From NCBI RefSeq assembly GCF_013155545.1, contig NZ_JABJVV010000014.1:93536-157535 (forward strand): 64,000 nucleotides of DNA. Reading direction: 5' to 3'. This stretch comes from Caenimonas soli. GTDB taxonomy: Bacteria > Pseudomonadota > Gammaproteobacteria > Burkholderiales > Burkholderiaceae_C. This document shows, piece by piece, positions 43,742 through 53,014 of this stretch. The notes beneath the pieces are model-generated. The model searched no databases. It was not told where the DNA came from and saw only the letters and a list, made by a program, of their open reading frames with translations. Made by a program: the position numbers and the translations under genes. Position 1 is the first letter of the stretch. Each line of letters opens with the position of its first letter.

Positions 43742-44671
43742 TCAAACCCGATCGATGATCTTTTCGCCGAACAGCCCTTGCGGCCGGATCAGCAGGAAGC
43801 CCAGCGCCAGCACATAGGCGAACCAGATCTCGATGCCGCCGCCCAGCATCGGGCCCAGGAACACCTCGGCCAGTTTCTCGCCCACGCCCAGGATCAACCC
43901 GCCGACGATGGCGCCGGGGACCGAAGTCAGGCCGCCCAGGATCACCAGCGGCAAGGCCTTCAGGGCCAGCACCGACAGCGAGAACTGCACGCCCAGCTTG
44001 CTGCCCCAGATCATCCCGGCCACCAGGGCCACGAAACCGGCCACGCTCCAGACGATCACCCAGATGCGGTTGAGCGGAATCCCGATCGACTGCGCCGCCT
44101 GGTGGTCGTCGGCCACGGCGCGCAGGGCCCGGCCGGTGCTGGTGTACTGGAAGAAGGCCGCCAGCGTGGCCACCAGGCCTGCGGCGATCACGGCGGCGAA
44201 CACGTCCTCCTTGTTGATCAGCAAGCCGCCCTGGAAGGTGCTCTGGAACAGGAAGATCGGATCCTTGGGCATGCCTACGTCGATCTTGTAGATGGAGGAG
44301 CCGAAGATGGTCTGGCCGAAGCCGTCCAGGAAGTAGGACACGCCCAGCGTGGCCATCAACAGGGTCACGCCCTCCTGGTTGACCAGCTTGCCCAGCACCA
44401 GCTTTTCGATCACCCAGGCCACGGCGATCATGACGATGAGCGCGGCGATGAAGGCCAGGATGTTGGGCAGCCACTTGCCTTCCAGCCCGGTCCACTGCGG
44501 AATCCATTCGGCAAAGCGGGCCATGGCCAGCGCCGCGAACAGCACCATCGCGCCCTGGGCGAAGTTGAAGACGCCCGAGGCCTTGAAGATCAGCACGAAG
44601 CCCAGCGCCACCAGCGAATACAGCATGCCCGACATCAGGCCGCCGATGATTGTTTCGATATAGGGTCCCAC
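43742..44671 (-). CDS. livH: Liv-type ABC transporter permease LivH (set 2)
   Basis: Inner-membrane permease of 309 residues from GTG 44671, which has AAGGA 10 bp upstream. The next in-frame ATG would remove part of the first membrane helix (YIETIIGGLMSGMLYSLVAL). Signatures are KASGVFNFAQGAMVLF, TSTGRALRAVADDHQAAQSIGIPLNRIW and IRPQGLFGEKIIDRV. It lies 11 bp after livG and 1 bp before livM. Confidence 0.92.
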   Translation of the reverse strand: MGPYIETIIGGLMSGMLYSLVALGFVLIFKASGVFNFAQGAMVLFAALAMARFAEWIPQWTGLEGKWLPNILAFIAALIVMIAVAWVIEKLVLGKLVNQEGVTLLMATLGVSYFLDGFGQTIFGSSIYKIDVGMPKDPIFLFQSTFQGGLLINKEDVFAAVIAAGLVATLAAFFQYTSTGRALRAVADDHQAAQSIGIPLNRIWVIVWSVAGFVALVAGMIWGSKLGVQFSLSVLALKALPLVILGGLTSVPGAIVGGLILGVGEKLAEVFLGPMLGGGIEIWFAYVLALGFLLIRPQGLFGEKIIDRV

Positions 44672-44682
44672 TTCTGTCGTCC

Positions 44683-45504
44683 TTATTCGGAGGTGCCCAG
44701 GTAGGCTTTGATCACTTCGGGGTTGTTGCGTACTTCGTCGGGCGTGCCGTCGCCGATCTTCTTGCCGTAGTCCAGCACTACCACCCGGTCGCTGATGTCC
44801 ATCACCACGCCCATGTCGTGCTCGATCAGCACCACGGTGGTCCCGAACTCGTCGTTCACGTCCAGCACGAAGCGGCACATGTCCTGCTTCTCTTCGACGT
44901 TCATGCCGGCCATGGGCTCGTCCAGCAGCAGCATCTGCGGCTCCATCGCCAGGGCGCGGCCCAGGTCGACGCGCTTTTGCAGGCCGTAGGGCAGCTGCCC
45001 CACCGGGGTCTTGCGGAAGGCCTGGATCTCCAGGAAGTCGATGATGTGCTCGACGAATTCGCGGTGGCGGATCTCCTCGCGCTCGGCCGGCCCGATGCGC
45101 AGCGCCTGCAGGAACAGGTTGCTCTTGATGCGCAGATTGCGGCCTGTCATGATGTTGTCCAGCACGCTCATGCCCTTGAACAGGGCCAGGTTCTGGAAGG
45201 TGCGGGCCACGCCCATCACCGCCACCTGGTGGCTGTTCATGTGCTTGAAGGTCTTGCCGCGGAAGGTGATGGAGCCTTGCTGGGGCTGATAGACGCCATT
45301 GATGCAGTTGAGCATGGAGCTCTTGCCGGCGCCGTTGGGCCCGATGATGGCGCGGATCTCGTGCTCCTTCACGTTGAAGGAGATGTCGGTGAGCGCCTTG
45401 ACGCCGCCGAACGCCAGCGAGATGTTCTGCACGTCCAGGATCACGTCGCCGCTCTGGCGTACGCTCCTGGCGGCCAGGTGCTCGGCCTCGGTCATCATGT
45501 TCAT
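44683..45504 (-). CDS. livG: Liv-type ABC transporter ATPase LivG (set 2)
   Basis: ATP-binding subunit of 273 residues. Walker A is IIGPNGAGKSSMLN, followed by ARTFQNLALF, signature LPYGLQKRVDLGRAL, Walker B LLLDEPMAGMN, and switch His in VLIEHDMGVVM. The first 15 or so residues (MNMMTEAEHLAARSV) form a leader before the domain. Its start overlaps the ligase stop in ATGA, so ligase and importer are translationally coupled. This supports an import-and-activate function. Confidence 0.93.
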   Translation of the reverse strand: MNMMTEAEHLAARSVRQSGDVILDVQNISLAFGGVKALTDISFNVKEHEIRAIIGPNGAGKSSMLNCINGVYQPQQGSITFRGKTFKHMNSHQVAVMGVARTFQNLALFKGMSVLDNIMTGRNLRIKSNLFLQALRIGPAEREEIRHREFVEHIIDFLEIQAFRKTPVGQLPYGLQKRVDLGRALAMEPQMLLLDEPMAGMNVEEKQDMCRFVLDVNDEFGTTVVLIEHDMGVVMDISDRVVVLDYGKKIGDGTPDEVRNNPEVIKAYLGTSE

Positions 45505-47447
45505 GCTGCGGCCCTCACAGGTGCGAAGAGTTGGGTATCGACGATGCGCAAGGTGGCATTGACGCTGCCGGTGCGGCCATCCTCGAACTTGACCTGGGTC
45601 TCGATGTACTGCTCAGTCTTGCCGCTGTACAGGGCCTCGACCAGCACGTCGTACTTCTCGGCGATGAAGCCGCGGCGGACCTTGTTGGTGCGGGTGAGTT
45701 CGCCATCGTCGGCATCCAGCTCCTTGTGCAAGATGAGGAAGCGGCTGATCTGCGAGCCGGCAAGCATGGTATCGGCGGCCAGGTCGGCGTTGACCTTCTC
45801 CACGCAGTCCTTGATGAGCTCATAGACCTCGGTCTTTTGCGCCAGGTCGGTGTAGCCGGCATAGGGCAGGTTGCGCCGCTCGGCCCAGTTGCCCACCGCC
45901 TCGGAGTCGATGTTGATCATCACGCAGACACGATCGCGCCCGTCGCCATAGGCCACGGCTTCCTTGATGTAGGGGAAGAACTTGAGCTTGTTCTCCACGT
46001 ACTTGGGCGCGAACATGGCGCCGTCGTTGGCGCCGCCGGCGATGCGGCCGACGTCCTTGACGCGGTCGATGATCTTCAGGTGGCCCTGCGCATCCAGGAA
46101 GCCGGCGTCGCTGGTGTGATACCAGCCATCGGCCGTGAGCACCTCGGCCGTGGCCGTGGGATTCTTGTAGTACTCCTTCAGGAGGCCGGGCGAGCGCACC
46201 AGGATCTCGCCGTTGTCGGCCACCTTGATCTCGACTCCGCTGATGGGTATGCCCACGGTGTCGGCCTTGGCCTGGTTGTCGGGCTGCAGGCAGACGAACA
46301 CGGCCGTTTCTGTGGAGCCATACAGCTGCTTCAGGTTGATGCCGATGGAGCGGTAGAAGGTGAACAGGTCGGGGCCGATGGCCTCGCCGGCGGTGTAGGC
46401 CACGCGAACCCGCGAGAAGCCCAGGTTGTTGCGCAAGGGGCCATAGACCAGGAAGTTGCCGATCGCGTACTTCAGCCGATCCAGCGCGCCGACGGGTTTC
46501 TTGTCCATCAAGGACGGGCCGACGCGCTTGGCCAGGTTCATGAAACCGTGGAACATGCGGCGCTTGAGCCAGCTGGCGTCCTCCATGCGGATCATCACCG
46601 TGGTCAGGAGCCCCTCGAAGATTCGCGGCGGCGCGAAGTAATAGGTGGGGCCGATCTCCTTGAGGTCGATCACCACGGTGGCGGCCGATTCGGGGCAGTT
46701 CACGACATAGCCGCAAGCCAGCCACTGGGCATAGCTGAAGATGTTCTGGCCGATCCAGGCCGGCGGCAGGTAGGCCAGCACCTCTTCCTCGTGCGTGAGC
46801 TTGTCGAAATCGGCGCCGGCCTTGGCGCGATCCAGCAAGGTGCGATGGGTGTGCACCACGCCCTTGGGGTTGCCGGTGGTGCCCGAGGTGAAGAACATCG
46901 CCGCCACGTCGTCGGGGCGGGCCCTCTCGACCTGGGCCTTGAAGAAAGAGGCGTCGGTTCGGCCGAAAGCCTGGCCGGCGGCAATCAGCGCATCCACTGA
47001 GAGCAGGCCGGGCTCGCTGTACTTGCGCAGGCCGCGCGGGTCGTCGTAGTAGATCGCGGTGAGCTGTGGGCACTGCTCGCGCACTTCCAGCAGCTTGTCG
47101 ACCTGCTCCTGGTCTTCGGCAAAAGCGAAGCGCACGTGGGCGTTGTTGATGGGGAACACGCACTCGCCGGCGACCGCGTCCTGGTACAGGGGGATGGGCA
47201 CCGCGCCCAGCGACTGCACGGCCAGCATGGTCGCGTACAGGCGCGGCCGGTTGGCGCCCACCACCACCATGTGTTCGCCGGCGCGCAGGCCGGCCTCATG
47301 CAGCCCGCAGGCGATCTGCTCGACCATCTGGGCCATCGCGGCCCAGCTGTGGGTCTGCCAGATGCCGTATTCCTTTTCGCGCATGGCCGCTGCGGCCGGG
47401 CGCTGCGCTGCGTGCTGGAGCAGCAGTCGCGGGAACGTGGTCTCCAT
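45501..47447 (-). CDS. Long-chain-type fatty acid-CoA ligase (FadD15/ACSL-like)
   Basis: Adenylate-forming ligase of 648 residues, the large ACSL-like type. Motifs are MFFTSGTTGNPKGVVHTH (about residue 185), LYGSTETAVFVCLQ, GEILVRSPGLLKEYYKNP, DGWYHTSDAGFLD, and DRVKDVGRIAGGANDGAMFAPKYVENKLKF. The substitution of the usual Gly/Lys-rich tail by LTRTNKVRRGFIAEKY keeps the catalytic lysine region. It is the first gene of the livGHM-binding protein-livF-PaaK-like operon and faces a divergent Crp/Fnr regulator gene. It likely activates the imported acid. Confidence 0.9.
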   Translation of the reverse strand: METTFPRLLLQHAAQRPAAAAMREKEYGIWQTHSWAAMAQMVEQIACGLHEAGLRAGEHMVVVGANRPRLYATMLAVQSLGAVPIPLYQDAVAGECVFPINNAHVRFAFAEDQEQVDKLLEVREQCPQLTAIYYDDPRGLRKYSEPGLLSVDALIAAGQAFGRTDASFFKAQVERARPDDVAAMFFTSGTTGNPKGVVHTHRTLLDRAKAGADFDKLTHEEEVLAYLPPAWIGQNIFSYAQWLACGYVVNCPESAATVVIDLKEIGPTYYFAPPRIFEGLLTTVMIRMEDASWLKRRMFHGFMNLAKRVGPSLMDKKPVGALDRLKYAIGNFLVYGPLRNNLGFSRVRVAYTAGEAIGPDLFTFYRSIGINLKQLYGSTETAVFVCLQPDNQAKADTVGIPISGVEIKVADNGEILVRSPGLLKEYYKNPTATAEVLTADGWYHTSDAGFLDAQGHLKIIDRVKDVGRIAGGANDGAMFAPKYVENKLKFFPYIKEAVAYGDGRDRVCVMINIDSEAVGNWAERRNLPYAGYTDLAQKTEVYELIKDCVEKVNADLAADTMLAGSQISRFLILHKELDADDGELTRTNKVRRGFIAEKYDVLVEALYSGKTEQYIETQVKFEDGRTGSVNATLRIVDTQLFAPVRAAA

Positions 47448-47530
47448 TCGATGTCCTTCGGTACTTGCTTACTTGAACCTGGGGGCATCGTAGGAGCCAC
47501 TTTGACGTCATGTTGTCTTTGCAACGACAA

Positions 47531-47548
47531 TCCTAGGGAATGTCCTAG
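47531..47548. promoter_or_regulatory. Direct repeat TCCTAG in the divergent promoter region
   Basis: TCCTAG occurs at 47531 and 47543 (12-bp spacing) in the 143-bp gap between the divergent ligase and Crp/Fnr genes. It is a candidate regulator site, but it is short and not the usual Crp/Fnr palindrome. Confidence 0.25.
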
Positions 47549-47590
47549 TAGGGGCTGTCCGGAGGATGATTGACTCGCCACAATCCCGGC

Positions 47591-48310
47591 ATGACGACCG
47601 ACCTCACTTTGCACCAGCGGCGCCGCGAGCCCACAGCTGCCGAGCTGGATGGAATTCCCTGGCTCAAGGTCCTCAAGTCCGATCAATACGAACGCGCGGT
47701 CAGCGACCTTAAGGTAGGCGACGCCATGCCGGGCGACTTCGTGTGCCGCGTCGGCCGGCCCGTGACCTATTGGTTCGGCGTGGTCGAAGGCTTGCTCAAA
47801 ATGAGCAGCGACAACGAGCAGGGACAGACCATGACGTTCGCGGGCCTCCCTCCCGGCGGCTGGTTCGGCGAGGGCACGGCCTTGAAGCGCGAGAGCTACC
47901 GCTACAACATCCAGGCGCTGCGAAAGAGCGTGGTGGCCGGCTTGCCCGTGGACACCTTCCACTTGTTGCTGGACCACTCGATCGGCTTCAACCGCTTCGT
48001 GATGAACCAGCTGAACGAACGTCTCGGGCAGTTCATCGCGGCGCGCGAGATCGACCGCATGAACAACCCGGACCTGCGCGTCGCGCGCAGCCTCGCCGCG
48101 CTGTTCAACCCGATTCTTTTTCCCGGTGTGGGCGACGTGCTGCGCATCACACAGCAGGAACTGGCCTACCTGGTGGGCCTGTCGCGCCAGCGTGTCAACG
48201 AAGCGCTGACGGCGCTCGAGGCGCAGGGGACCATTCGCGTCGAATACGGGGGCCTGCGCATCCTGGACCTGGAGGCGCTGCGCTCCCATGTGGTCCCGCG
48301 GGTAGCATAG
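47591..48310 (+). CDS. Crp/Fnr-family transcriptional regulator
   Basis: Regulator of 239 residues. The cyclic-nucleotide-binding-like domain includes MPGDFVCRVGRPVTYWFGVVEGLLKM and PPGGWFGEGTALKRESYRYNIQAL. The C-terminal winged helix has RITQQELAYLVGLSRQRVNEALTALEAQGTIRVEYGGLRILD. There is no cysteine cluster for an iron-sulphur centre. ATG 47591 was used; TTG 47570 behind GGAGG is a realistic alternative. It is divergent from the ligase-liv operon and probably regulates it; the effector is unknown. Confidence 0.9.
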   Translation: MTTDLTLHQRRREPTAAELDGIPWLKVLKSDQYERAVSDLKVGDAMPGDFVCRVGRPVTYWFGVVEGLLKMSSDNEQGQTMTFAGLPPGGWFGEGTALKRESYRYNIQALRKSVVAGLPVDTFHLLLDHSIGFNRFVMNQLNERLGQFIAAREIDRMNNPDLRVARSLAALFNPILFPGVGDVLRITQQELAYLVGLSRQRVNEALTALEAQGTIRVEYGGLRILDLEALRSHVVPRVA

Positions 48311-48315
48311 GGCGC

Positions 48316-49092
48316 ATGGCAGAACCTTCTCCCGCGGCGGCCACGACCCGCCTGAACAAACGCATGGCCGAACTGGGCCTGTGCTCGCGGCGCGAAGCCG
48401 ACGACTGGATTGCGCGCGGCTGGGTGCGCGTGGACGGCGAAGTCGCCGTCATGGGCCTGCAGGTCGCGCCGGATGCCCGCATCGAGGTGGACCCGAAGGC
48501 CCAGGGCCAGCAACAGCAGCAAGTCACCATCCTCCTGAACAAGCCCATGGGCTACGTCAGCGGCCAGGCCGAGGACGGCCATCAACCGGCCGTCGTCCTG
48601 GTGCAGGAGCGCAACCACTGGAGCGGCGACCCTTCGAAACTGCGTTTCGCCCCCTCGCAGTTGCGCGGGCTGGCGCCGGCCGGCCGGCTGGACATCGATT
48701 CCATCGGCCTCCTGGTGCTCACGCAGGACGGCCGCGTCGCCCGCCAGCTGATCGGCGAGGACAGCGGCATGGAAAAGGAGTATCTGGTGCGGGTGAACTA
48801 CGGCGAGGTCGCGACCGATGTCCAGTCGGCCTTCCCACCGGCGCAACTGGCGCGTTTGCGCCATGGCCTGAGCCTGGACGGCCAGGCGCTGAAGCGCGCC
48901 CAGGTGGAATGGCAGAACCCCGAGCAGCTTCGCTTCGTGCTGACCGAAGGCAAGAAGCGCCAGATCCGGCGCATGTGCGAACTGGTCGGGCTGAAAGTGG
49001 TGGGCCTCAAGCGCATCCGCATCGGGCGGGTACCGCTGGGGCAGCTGCCGGTGGGGCAATGGCGGTACCTGGCCGCTCATGAGCGCTTCTGA
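48316..49092 (+). CDS. rluF: rRNA pseudouridine synthase, RluF/RluB-type
   Basis: Isomerises uridine to pseudouridine in 23S rRNA. The 258-residue protein has an N-terminal S4 domain (TRLNKRMAELGLCSRREADDWIARGWVRVDG) and the RsuA-type catalytic core with LLNKPMGYVSG, the catalytic aspartate in AGRLDIDSIGLLVLT, and EKEYLVRVNY. TEGKKRQIRRMCELVGLKVVGLKRIRIG completes the family pattern. RluF is favoured over RluB because of this core and the short C-terminus, with moderate certainty. It starts 5 bp after the Crp/Fnr stop. Confidence 0.85.
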   Translation: MAEPSPAAATTRLNKRMAELGLCSRREADDWIARGWVRVDGEVAVMGLQVAPDARIEVDPKAQGQQQQQVTILLNKPMGYVSGQAEDGHQPAVVLVQERNHWSGDPSKLRFAPSQLRGLAPAGRLDIDSIGLLVLTQDGRVARQLIGEDSGMEKEYLVRVNYGEVATDVQSAFPPAQLARLRHGLSLDGQALKRAQVEWQNPEQLRFVLTEGKKRQIRRMCELVGLKVVGLKRIRIGRVPLGQLPVGQWRYLAAHERF

Positions 49093-49269
49093 ACTGCCGC
49101 GCTAGCGGGCTCTGCCATAGGCAGATTTCGTAAGGCCCTGTGCAGTTTTGCCTAACCCTGATGGGGCTTATTGCCTAGGGGCGCCAAGCAATTCGCTTAC
49201 TCCCGCTGAGCAGGGCGGTCCTATTCTCAATCCATCGGTGATCGGCCCATGGAACTAGGAATAGAGATC

Positions 49270-49752
49270 ATGAAAAGCTTCAGGACAATGGTTTACCCGG
49301 CGCAGCTGCTGGCCCTGGCGCTGGGTTTGCTTTGCCTCCCTGCCACGTCCCAAGCCGCGGGCGAGATCAAGATGACGGTGAGCGCGACCATTCTCAAGCA
49401 CGCGAGCCTGCAGGTACTGTCCCAGCCCACCGCGGTGGTCGTTACCGCCGCCGACCTGGCGCGCGGCTATGTCGATGTCCCGGTGACTTCGCAAGTAGCC
49501 ATCCAGAGCAATACGTCCGGCGGTTACCTGCTTGAGTTCGCGAATCAAGGCGACTTCATGCGCCAGATACTGGTCCATGGTCTGGGCGGCGTCGTCCAGC
49601 TGAGCCCGGATGGCGGCGTGATCGCGCAAAGCGGTGCCCCTACAGGCGTCACCAAGGCTACCTTGGCCCTGGGGTACCGCTTTCTGTTGTCCCAGTCGGC
49701 GCAGCCAGGCACGTACGCATGGCCCATGCGCCTCTCGGTCGCTCCCCTCTAA
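49270..49752 (+). CDS. Secreted pilin-like protein next to the usher operon
   Basis: A 160-residue secreted protein with signal peptide ending near SQA|AGEIKM. The mature part is beta-rich and ends GTYAWPMRLSVAPL, like the last strand of fimbrial subunits. It has no cysteine pair and no recognised domain. It is convergent with the usher gene, ending 21 bp from it, on the opposite strand. ATG 49270 was chosen because the signal peptide begins there; an in-frame start at 49249 is possible. It could be an accessory or alternative subunit of the pilus. Confidence 0.65.
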   Translation: MKSFRTMVYPAQLLALALGLLCLPATSQAAGEIKMTVSATILKHASLQVLSQPTAVVVTAADLARGYVDVPVTSQVAIQSNTSGGYLLEFANQGDFMRQILVHGLGGVVQLSPDGGVIAQSGAPTGVTKATLALGYRFLLSQSAQPGTYAWPMRLSVAPL

Positions 49753-49773
49753 AAAACAAGCTACTGTTCTTCG

Positions 49774-52212
49774 TCAGGGGCGCGACTTGCAAACCACGTC
49801 GCCCAATTCGACAAAGGTCTCGCTGGATTTGGGGATGACCAGCTCGAATGCGCAAGGCACGCCGTCGAGCAGCGTGGTGCCAGGATAGGTTCCCGGCTTG
49901 AGATTCTCTGCATAAAATTCCCCGCCACGCCCTGTTTGCAGTCCCTCGGGCGGCGCATCCGAGCCAAGCTTCATTTCCACGAACTCCACCGACTTGAGGC
50001 CGTCCCTGCCTAGTGTCTTGAGCCTGCCGCTGAAAGCCTGCAGCTTCCTGGCCGCGAAATTGATCATCGTGCCGCTCCTGTAAGGCGGTGAGACCTTTCT
50101 TGCGACCGCCGCTATGGAGTAGTCGATCGGTATGGTTTCGGCGGCGAGGGTCACTTCGTTGTCGGTATACGCATTCAAGGTAGGCAGGAAGAGCTTGCCT
50201 TGGGCGTCGGTCTCGCCCACCCGTTGCCCGTTGACCAAAACGCCGACGCCAGGCAGCCCGCCCACCTTGACGATGCCGAAACTGCCTGTGATGGGTCGCC
50301 CGAATGAAACTGTCCCGTCGATATAACCTATGCCGCCGGCGACCGAGGCGCGATAGTCGTCAAACGTCTTGCCCTGTTGATCGCGGTTGCGGCCAAGATC
50401 GGCGCGAAGAATGGCGGCGGGCGCGTTGTACTGCACGCTCGACTTGAACCTTTGGTTGTGCCCCGTGGGATCCGAGTCGCGGTCCGCCACCATGGTGAAA
50501 CCCAGGCCTTCCCCGATGGGTTGCCTCTTGGTCAGTTCCACCACTTCCGAATTCCGGGTCCGGTCGTTGCGATAGCTGGCGGCCGCGGAATAATCTTTCT
50601 CGAAAAAGACGCTGACGCCCACGAACAGCTCATTGCGGCTGCCCGCGACCTTTTCCTTGATGTGGCTCAAGCTCGTATTCAGCGAGGCCCAGCCCGAGAC
50701 GATGGGCGCGCTATAGCTCAAGGTCGTCCGGCGTTGATCCTCCAGCACGGCCACGCTGTAGGGCTGTGCGGGCGTCGGCGTTGATCCCGTTATCCCGCTT
50801 CGCGTCGACAGCCACGAATGGCCGAGGGAAACCGTGCCGCGCGCATCCATGTTGTAACTCGCGCTCACGCTGGCTTCGAGCTTGCGATTGGTGACGATCG
50901 GCGGGTCGGCCAAGGCCGCAAAATGGCCCCATTCCCGGCGCGCCGAGACGCCTGCGCTCCAAGCCTTGGCTTGATAGGTGTACGAGAGCGAACCGGCTGT
51001 TCCCCGCTGGCCGGCAACCTCGCTGCGCGCCGCGGCCAGGCCCAGCACGCCGCTGTTGCCAAGCACGAAAGTAGCCATCGGTCCGGCATTGAGGAATTTC
51101 CTGGAACCTTCGGCGCGCAAGCCCAGCGTGACCGCATCGGTCAGGCCATAGCGGTGGAACATGTTGAACGCGGCCGGGCCATACCGGTTGCTGTCGGTCC
51201 CGAAGCCGCGTCGTATGGCCCCGAGGTTGTAGCTGTATTCGTGCAACCCCCCCCGCAGGGGCTGGTCGCTGAAATAAAAGGAATAGTTCAGTTGCTGGAC
51301 GCGGCCGAAGGAATCGCGCAGCACCAGTTGAACATTGCGCGATCCCCCATAGGCCAGGATGTCGCGCAATTCGAATTCGCCGGGCTTCAGCCGCTCGGTG
51401 CGGACCCGTTGGCCGTCGACGAAAACCTCGAGATCGCTTGGTAGCGCAACGTTGCCGCTGACGCTCTGCATCGGGAACTGGATGAAATACGGGTTGAGCC
51501 CATACAATTTCGATACGCTGACGCCGCCCAGGTTGATGCCGGTGCTGAATTCGCGCGCGGGCGTAAAAAAATCCCCCACCACCGTCCGCCGCAGCGCTTC
51601 GCGATCGTCATGCGTGACGTTGCTCATCAGCCGGACGAATCTGCGCCTGCCCGTGGCGTCGGTGACCGTGCTGCCATCCGACAGGAAGAGGTAGTTGCCG
51701 GCTCGCCAGCCGACCTCCCCGGCAAAACCGAGGCCCGCCGTTCCCACGTCGTCGTGGGCAGCGGTCAGCGCATAATTGGCGAATAGGCTGCTCTCATTGG
51801 GGGCCGTGCGCACGGCATTCCTGCCGAGGCTTTCAACGCCGAAGGACTGCGTTGCCAGCAGCTGTGGATTGGCGCTGATATTCAGCACCAACTCCTTTTC
51901 GCGGAACTCGAAGCTCACGCCCGACATGGAGCGAAGTGAAATGTAGTTCTCGCCGTCGATCACCAACGGGGTCCCGCTCGGGCTTCTGAAACCCATCGCC
52001 CTCAAGTCCTGAACCTTGACCAAAAAGTCGCGGCCCGAGGTGCGTTCAACGAACAGGTCGCCTTTGTTCTCGGTGTTGAGCGTGACGCGAACAACGATGG
52101 TCTCGCCCTGCGCGGGGTTGGCAGCTGCCACCATGACGTCGGCCGGCCAGCAAACAGCCGGCATCGCGCTGAGGAAACACCAAAGGGCATTGGCGGCCTT
52201 CGAGTGCTTCAT
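49774..52212 (-). CDS. Outer-membrane usher, archaic (Csu-type) chaperone-usher pathway
   Basis: Outer-membrane beta-barrel usher of 812 residues that assembles and secretes pilin subunits. The signal peptide (MKHSKAANALWCFLSAMPAVCWPADV) is followed by an N-terminal chaperone-binding domain. The barrel contains GDFFTPAREFSTGINLGGVSVSKLYGLNPYF, FPMQSVSGNVALPSDLEVFVDGQ, and a plug/C-terminal domain with GVGVLVNGQRVGETDAQGKLFLPTL. Two C-terminal cysteines (PCAFELV and VVCKSRP) could form the usual disulphide. ATG 52212 overlaps the chaperone stop in ATGA. Confidence 0.9.
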   Translation of the reverse strand: MKHSKAANALWCFLSAMPAVCWPADVMVAAANPAQGETIVVRVTLNTENKGDLFVERTSGRDFLVKVQDLRAMGFRSPSGTPLVIDGENYISLRSMSGVSFEFREKELVLNISANPQLLATQSFGVESLGRNAVRTAPNESSLFANYALTAAHDDVGTAGLGFAGEVGWRAGNYLFLSDGSTVTDATGRRRFVRLMSNVTHDDREALRRTVVGDFFTPAREFSTGINLGGVSVSKLYGLNPYFIQFPMQSVSGNVALPSDLEVFVDGQRVRTERLKPGEFELRDILAYGGSRNVQLVLRDSFGRVQQLNYSFYFSDQPLRGGLHEYSYNLGAIRRGFGTDSNRYGPAAFNMFHRYGLTDAVTLGLRAEGSRKFLNAGPMATFVLGNSGVLGLAAARSEVAGQRGTAGSLSYTYQAKAWSAGVSARREWGHFAALADPPIVTNRKLEASVSASYNMDARGTVSLGHSWLSTRSGITGSTPTPAQPYSVAVLEDQRRTTLSYSAPIVSGWASLNTSLSHIKEKVAGSRNELFVGVSVFFEKDYSAAASYRNDRTRNSEVVELTKRQPIGEGLGFTMVADRDSDPTGHNQRFKSSVQYNAPAAILRADLGRNRDQQGKTFDDYRASVAGGIGYIDGTVSFGRPITGSFGIVKVGGLPGVGVLVNGQRVGETDAQGKLFLPTLNAYTDNEVTLAAETIPIDYSIAAVARKVSPPYRSGTMINFAARKLQAFSGRLKTLGRDGLKSVEFVEMKLGSDAPPEGLQTGRGGEFYAENLKPGTYPGTTLLDGVPCAFELVIPKSSETFVELGDVVCKSRP

Positions 52213-52973
52213 TTGGGAGCACACATGGCACGGGTCACCTCCAGCTTGCGGGTCGCGTTGAGCCTGTCGGTCTTGATTTCGACCTCGAGCGCTGCGATTT
52301 TCACGCACTGGTCGCCGGCGATCGCGGTTTTGAACGGCTTCACCGCGCCTGCCAGCAAGTAGCGGTCCGCCAGGGTCGCCGAATAGACTTCCTTGCCGGC
52401 CGCATCCGAGCCTTTCAGATGAATTCCCTTGATGATTTGATGCCGGTTGCCGGTGTTCCTGGCGGAGAGGTTCAGCTCGCCGTTGGCGAGCTCGACGCTT
52501 TCAATTTCCAGGCCGTCCTGCGGTTGGACGGGGGCTATGAAAACCGGAGCGCCGAAGCGTATCAGGAAGGTGATCTGCACCCCCGGTTTTTCCGGGTCCT
52601 TTTGGGTGCCGGGCAATTCCTCGATGAAAAGGCGATAGGTTTTTTCGGCGGGCACAACGGGCGTTCTTGTGCCGACCCGCACCACGCCTTCCTGGCCAGG
52701 CTCGACAGTGAGAATCTTGGGGAAGAAGATCAGGTCCCGGGCTTCCGTGTACTGGTCTTTTCCAGTGGCGTCCTGTGCCCACTCCATCGCCTGAAGCTGG
52801 AAGCTGAGCGGAAGCTTGCCTTCGTTGCGGACGGTGACCGCGCCGCTGCGGGCGGCGGCGCCGAGATCGAGGCGGGTCGGATTGACCGTGAACTCGCCGG
52901 CCAGCGCCGCACCCGCCAATAGCAAGGCGCACCACAAGGCAACGAGCGTACCCCTCCAACAGTTTCGTACCAT
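52209..52973 (-). CDS. Periplasmic pilus assembly chaperone (PapD-like, archaic group)
   Basis: Chaperone of 254 residues with signal peptide ending near ALA|GEFTVNP. The first Ig-like domain has FTVNPTRLDLGAAARSGAVTVRNEG, and the G1-strand region KILTVEPGQEGVVRVGTRTPVVPAEKTYRLFIEELP with the conserved basic residues that bind the subunit C-terminus. The second domain ends with a Cys pair (QCVKI and AMCAPK). It lies between the pilin and usher genes in one operon. Confidence 0.9.
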   Translation of the reverse strand: MVRNCWRGTLVALWCALLLAGAALAGEFTVNPTRLDLGAAARSGAVTVRNEGKLPLSFQLQAMEWAQDATGKDQYTEARDLIFFPKILTVEPGQEGVVRVGTRTPVVPAEKTYRLFIEELPGTQKDPEKPGVQITFLIRFGAPVFIAPVQPQDGLEIESVELANGELNLSARNTGNRHQIIKGIHLKGSDAAGKEVYSATLADRYLLAGAVKPFKTAIAGDQCVKIAALEVEIKTDRLNATRKLEVTRAMCAPK

Positions 52974-53014
52974 CGCGTTAACCGAAGTGGCGGTGATGAA
53001 GGCGCGCTTTCTGC

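Noticed and set aside
47566..47600. ATG 47566 behind GGAGG as a start of a separate small protein before the Crp/Fnr gene
   Set aside because: The frame differs from the regulator, encodes no recognisable protein and runs into the regulator's coding sequence.
49147..49177. Two TTGCCTA words upstream of the pilin-like gene at 49270
   Set aside because: Spacing does not fit the 10-11-bp pattern of the other CTAAG boxes, so they were not added to the putative regulon.
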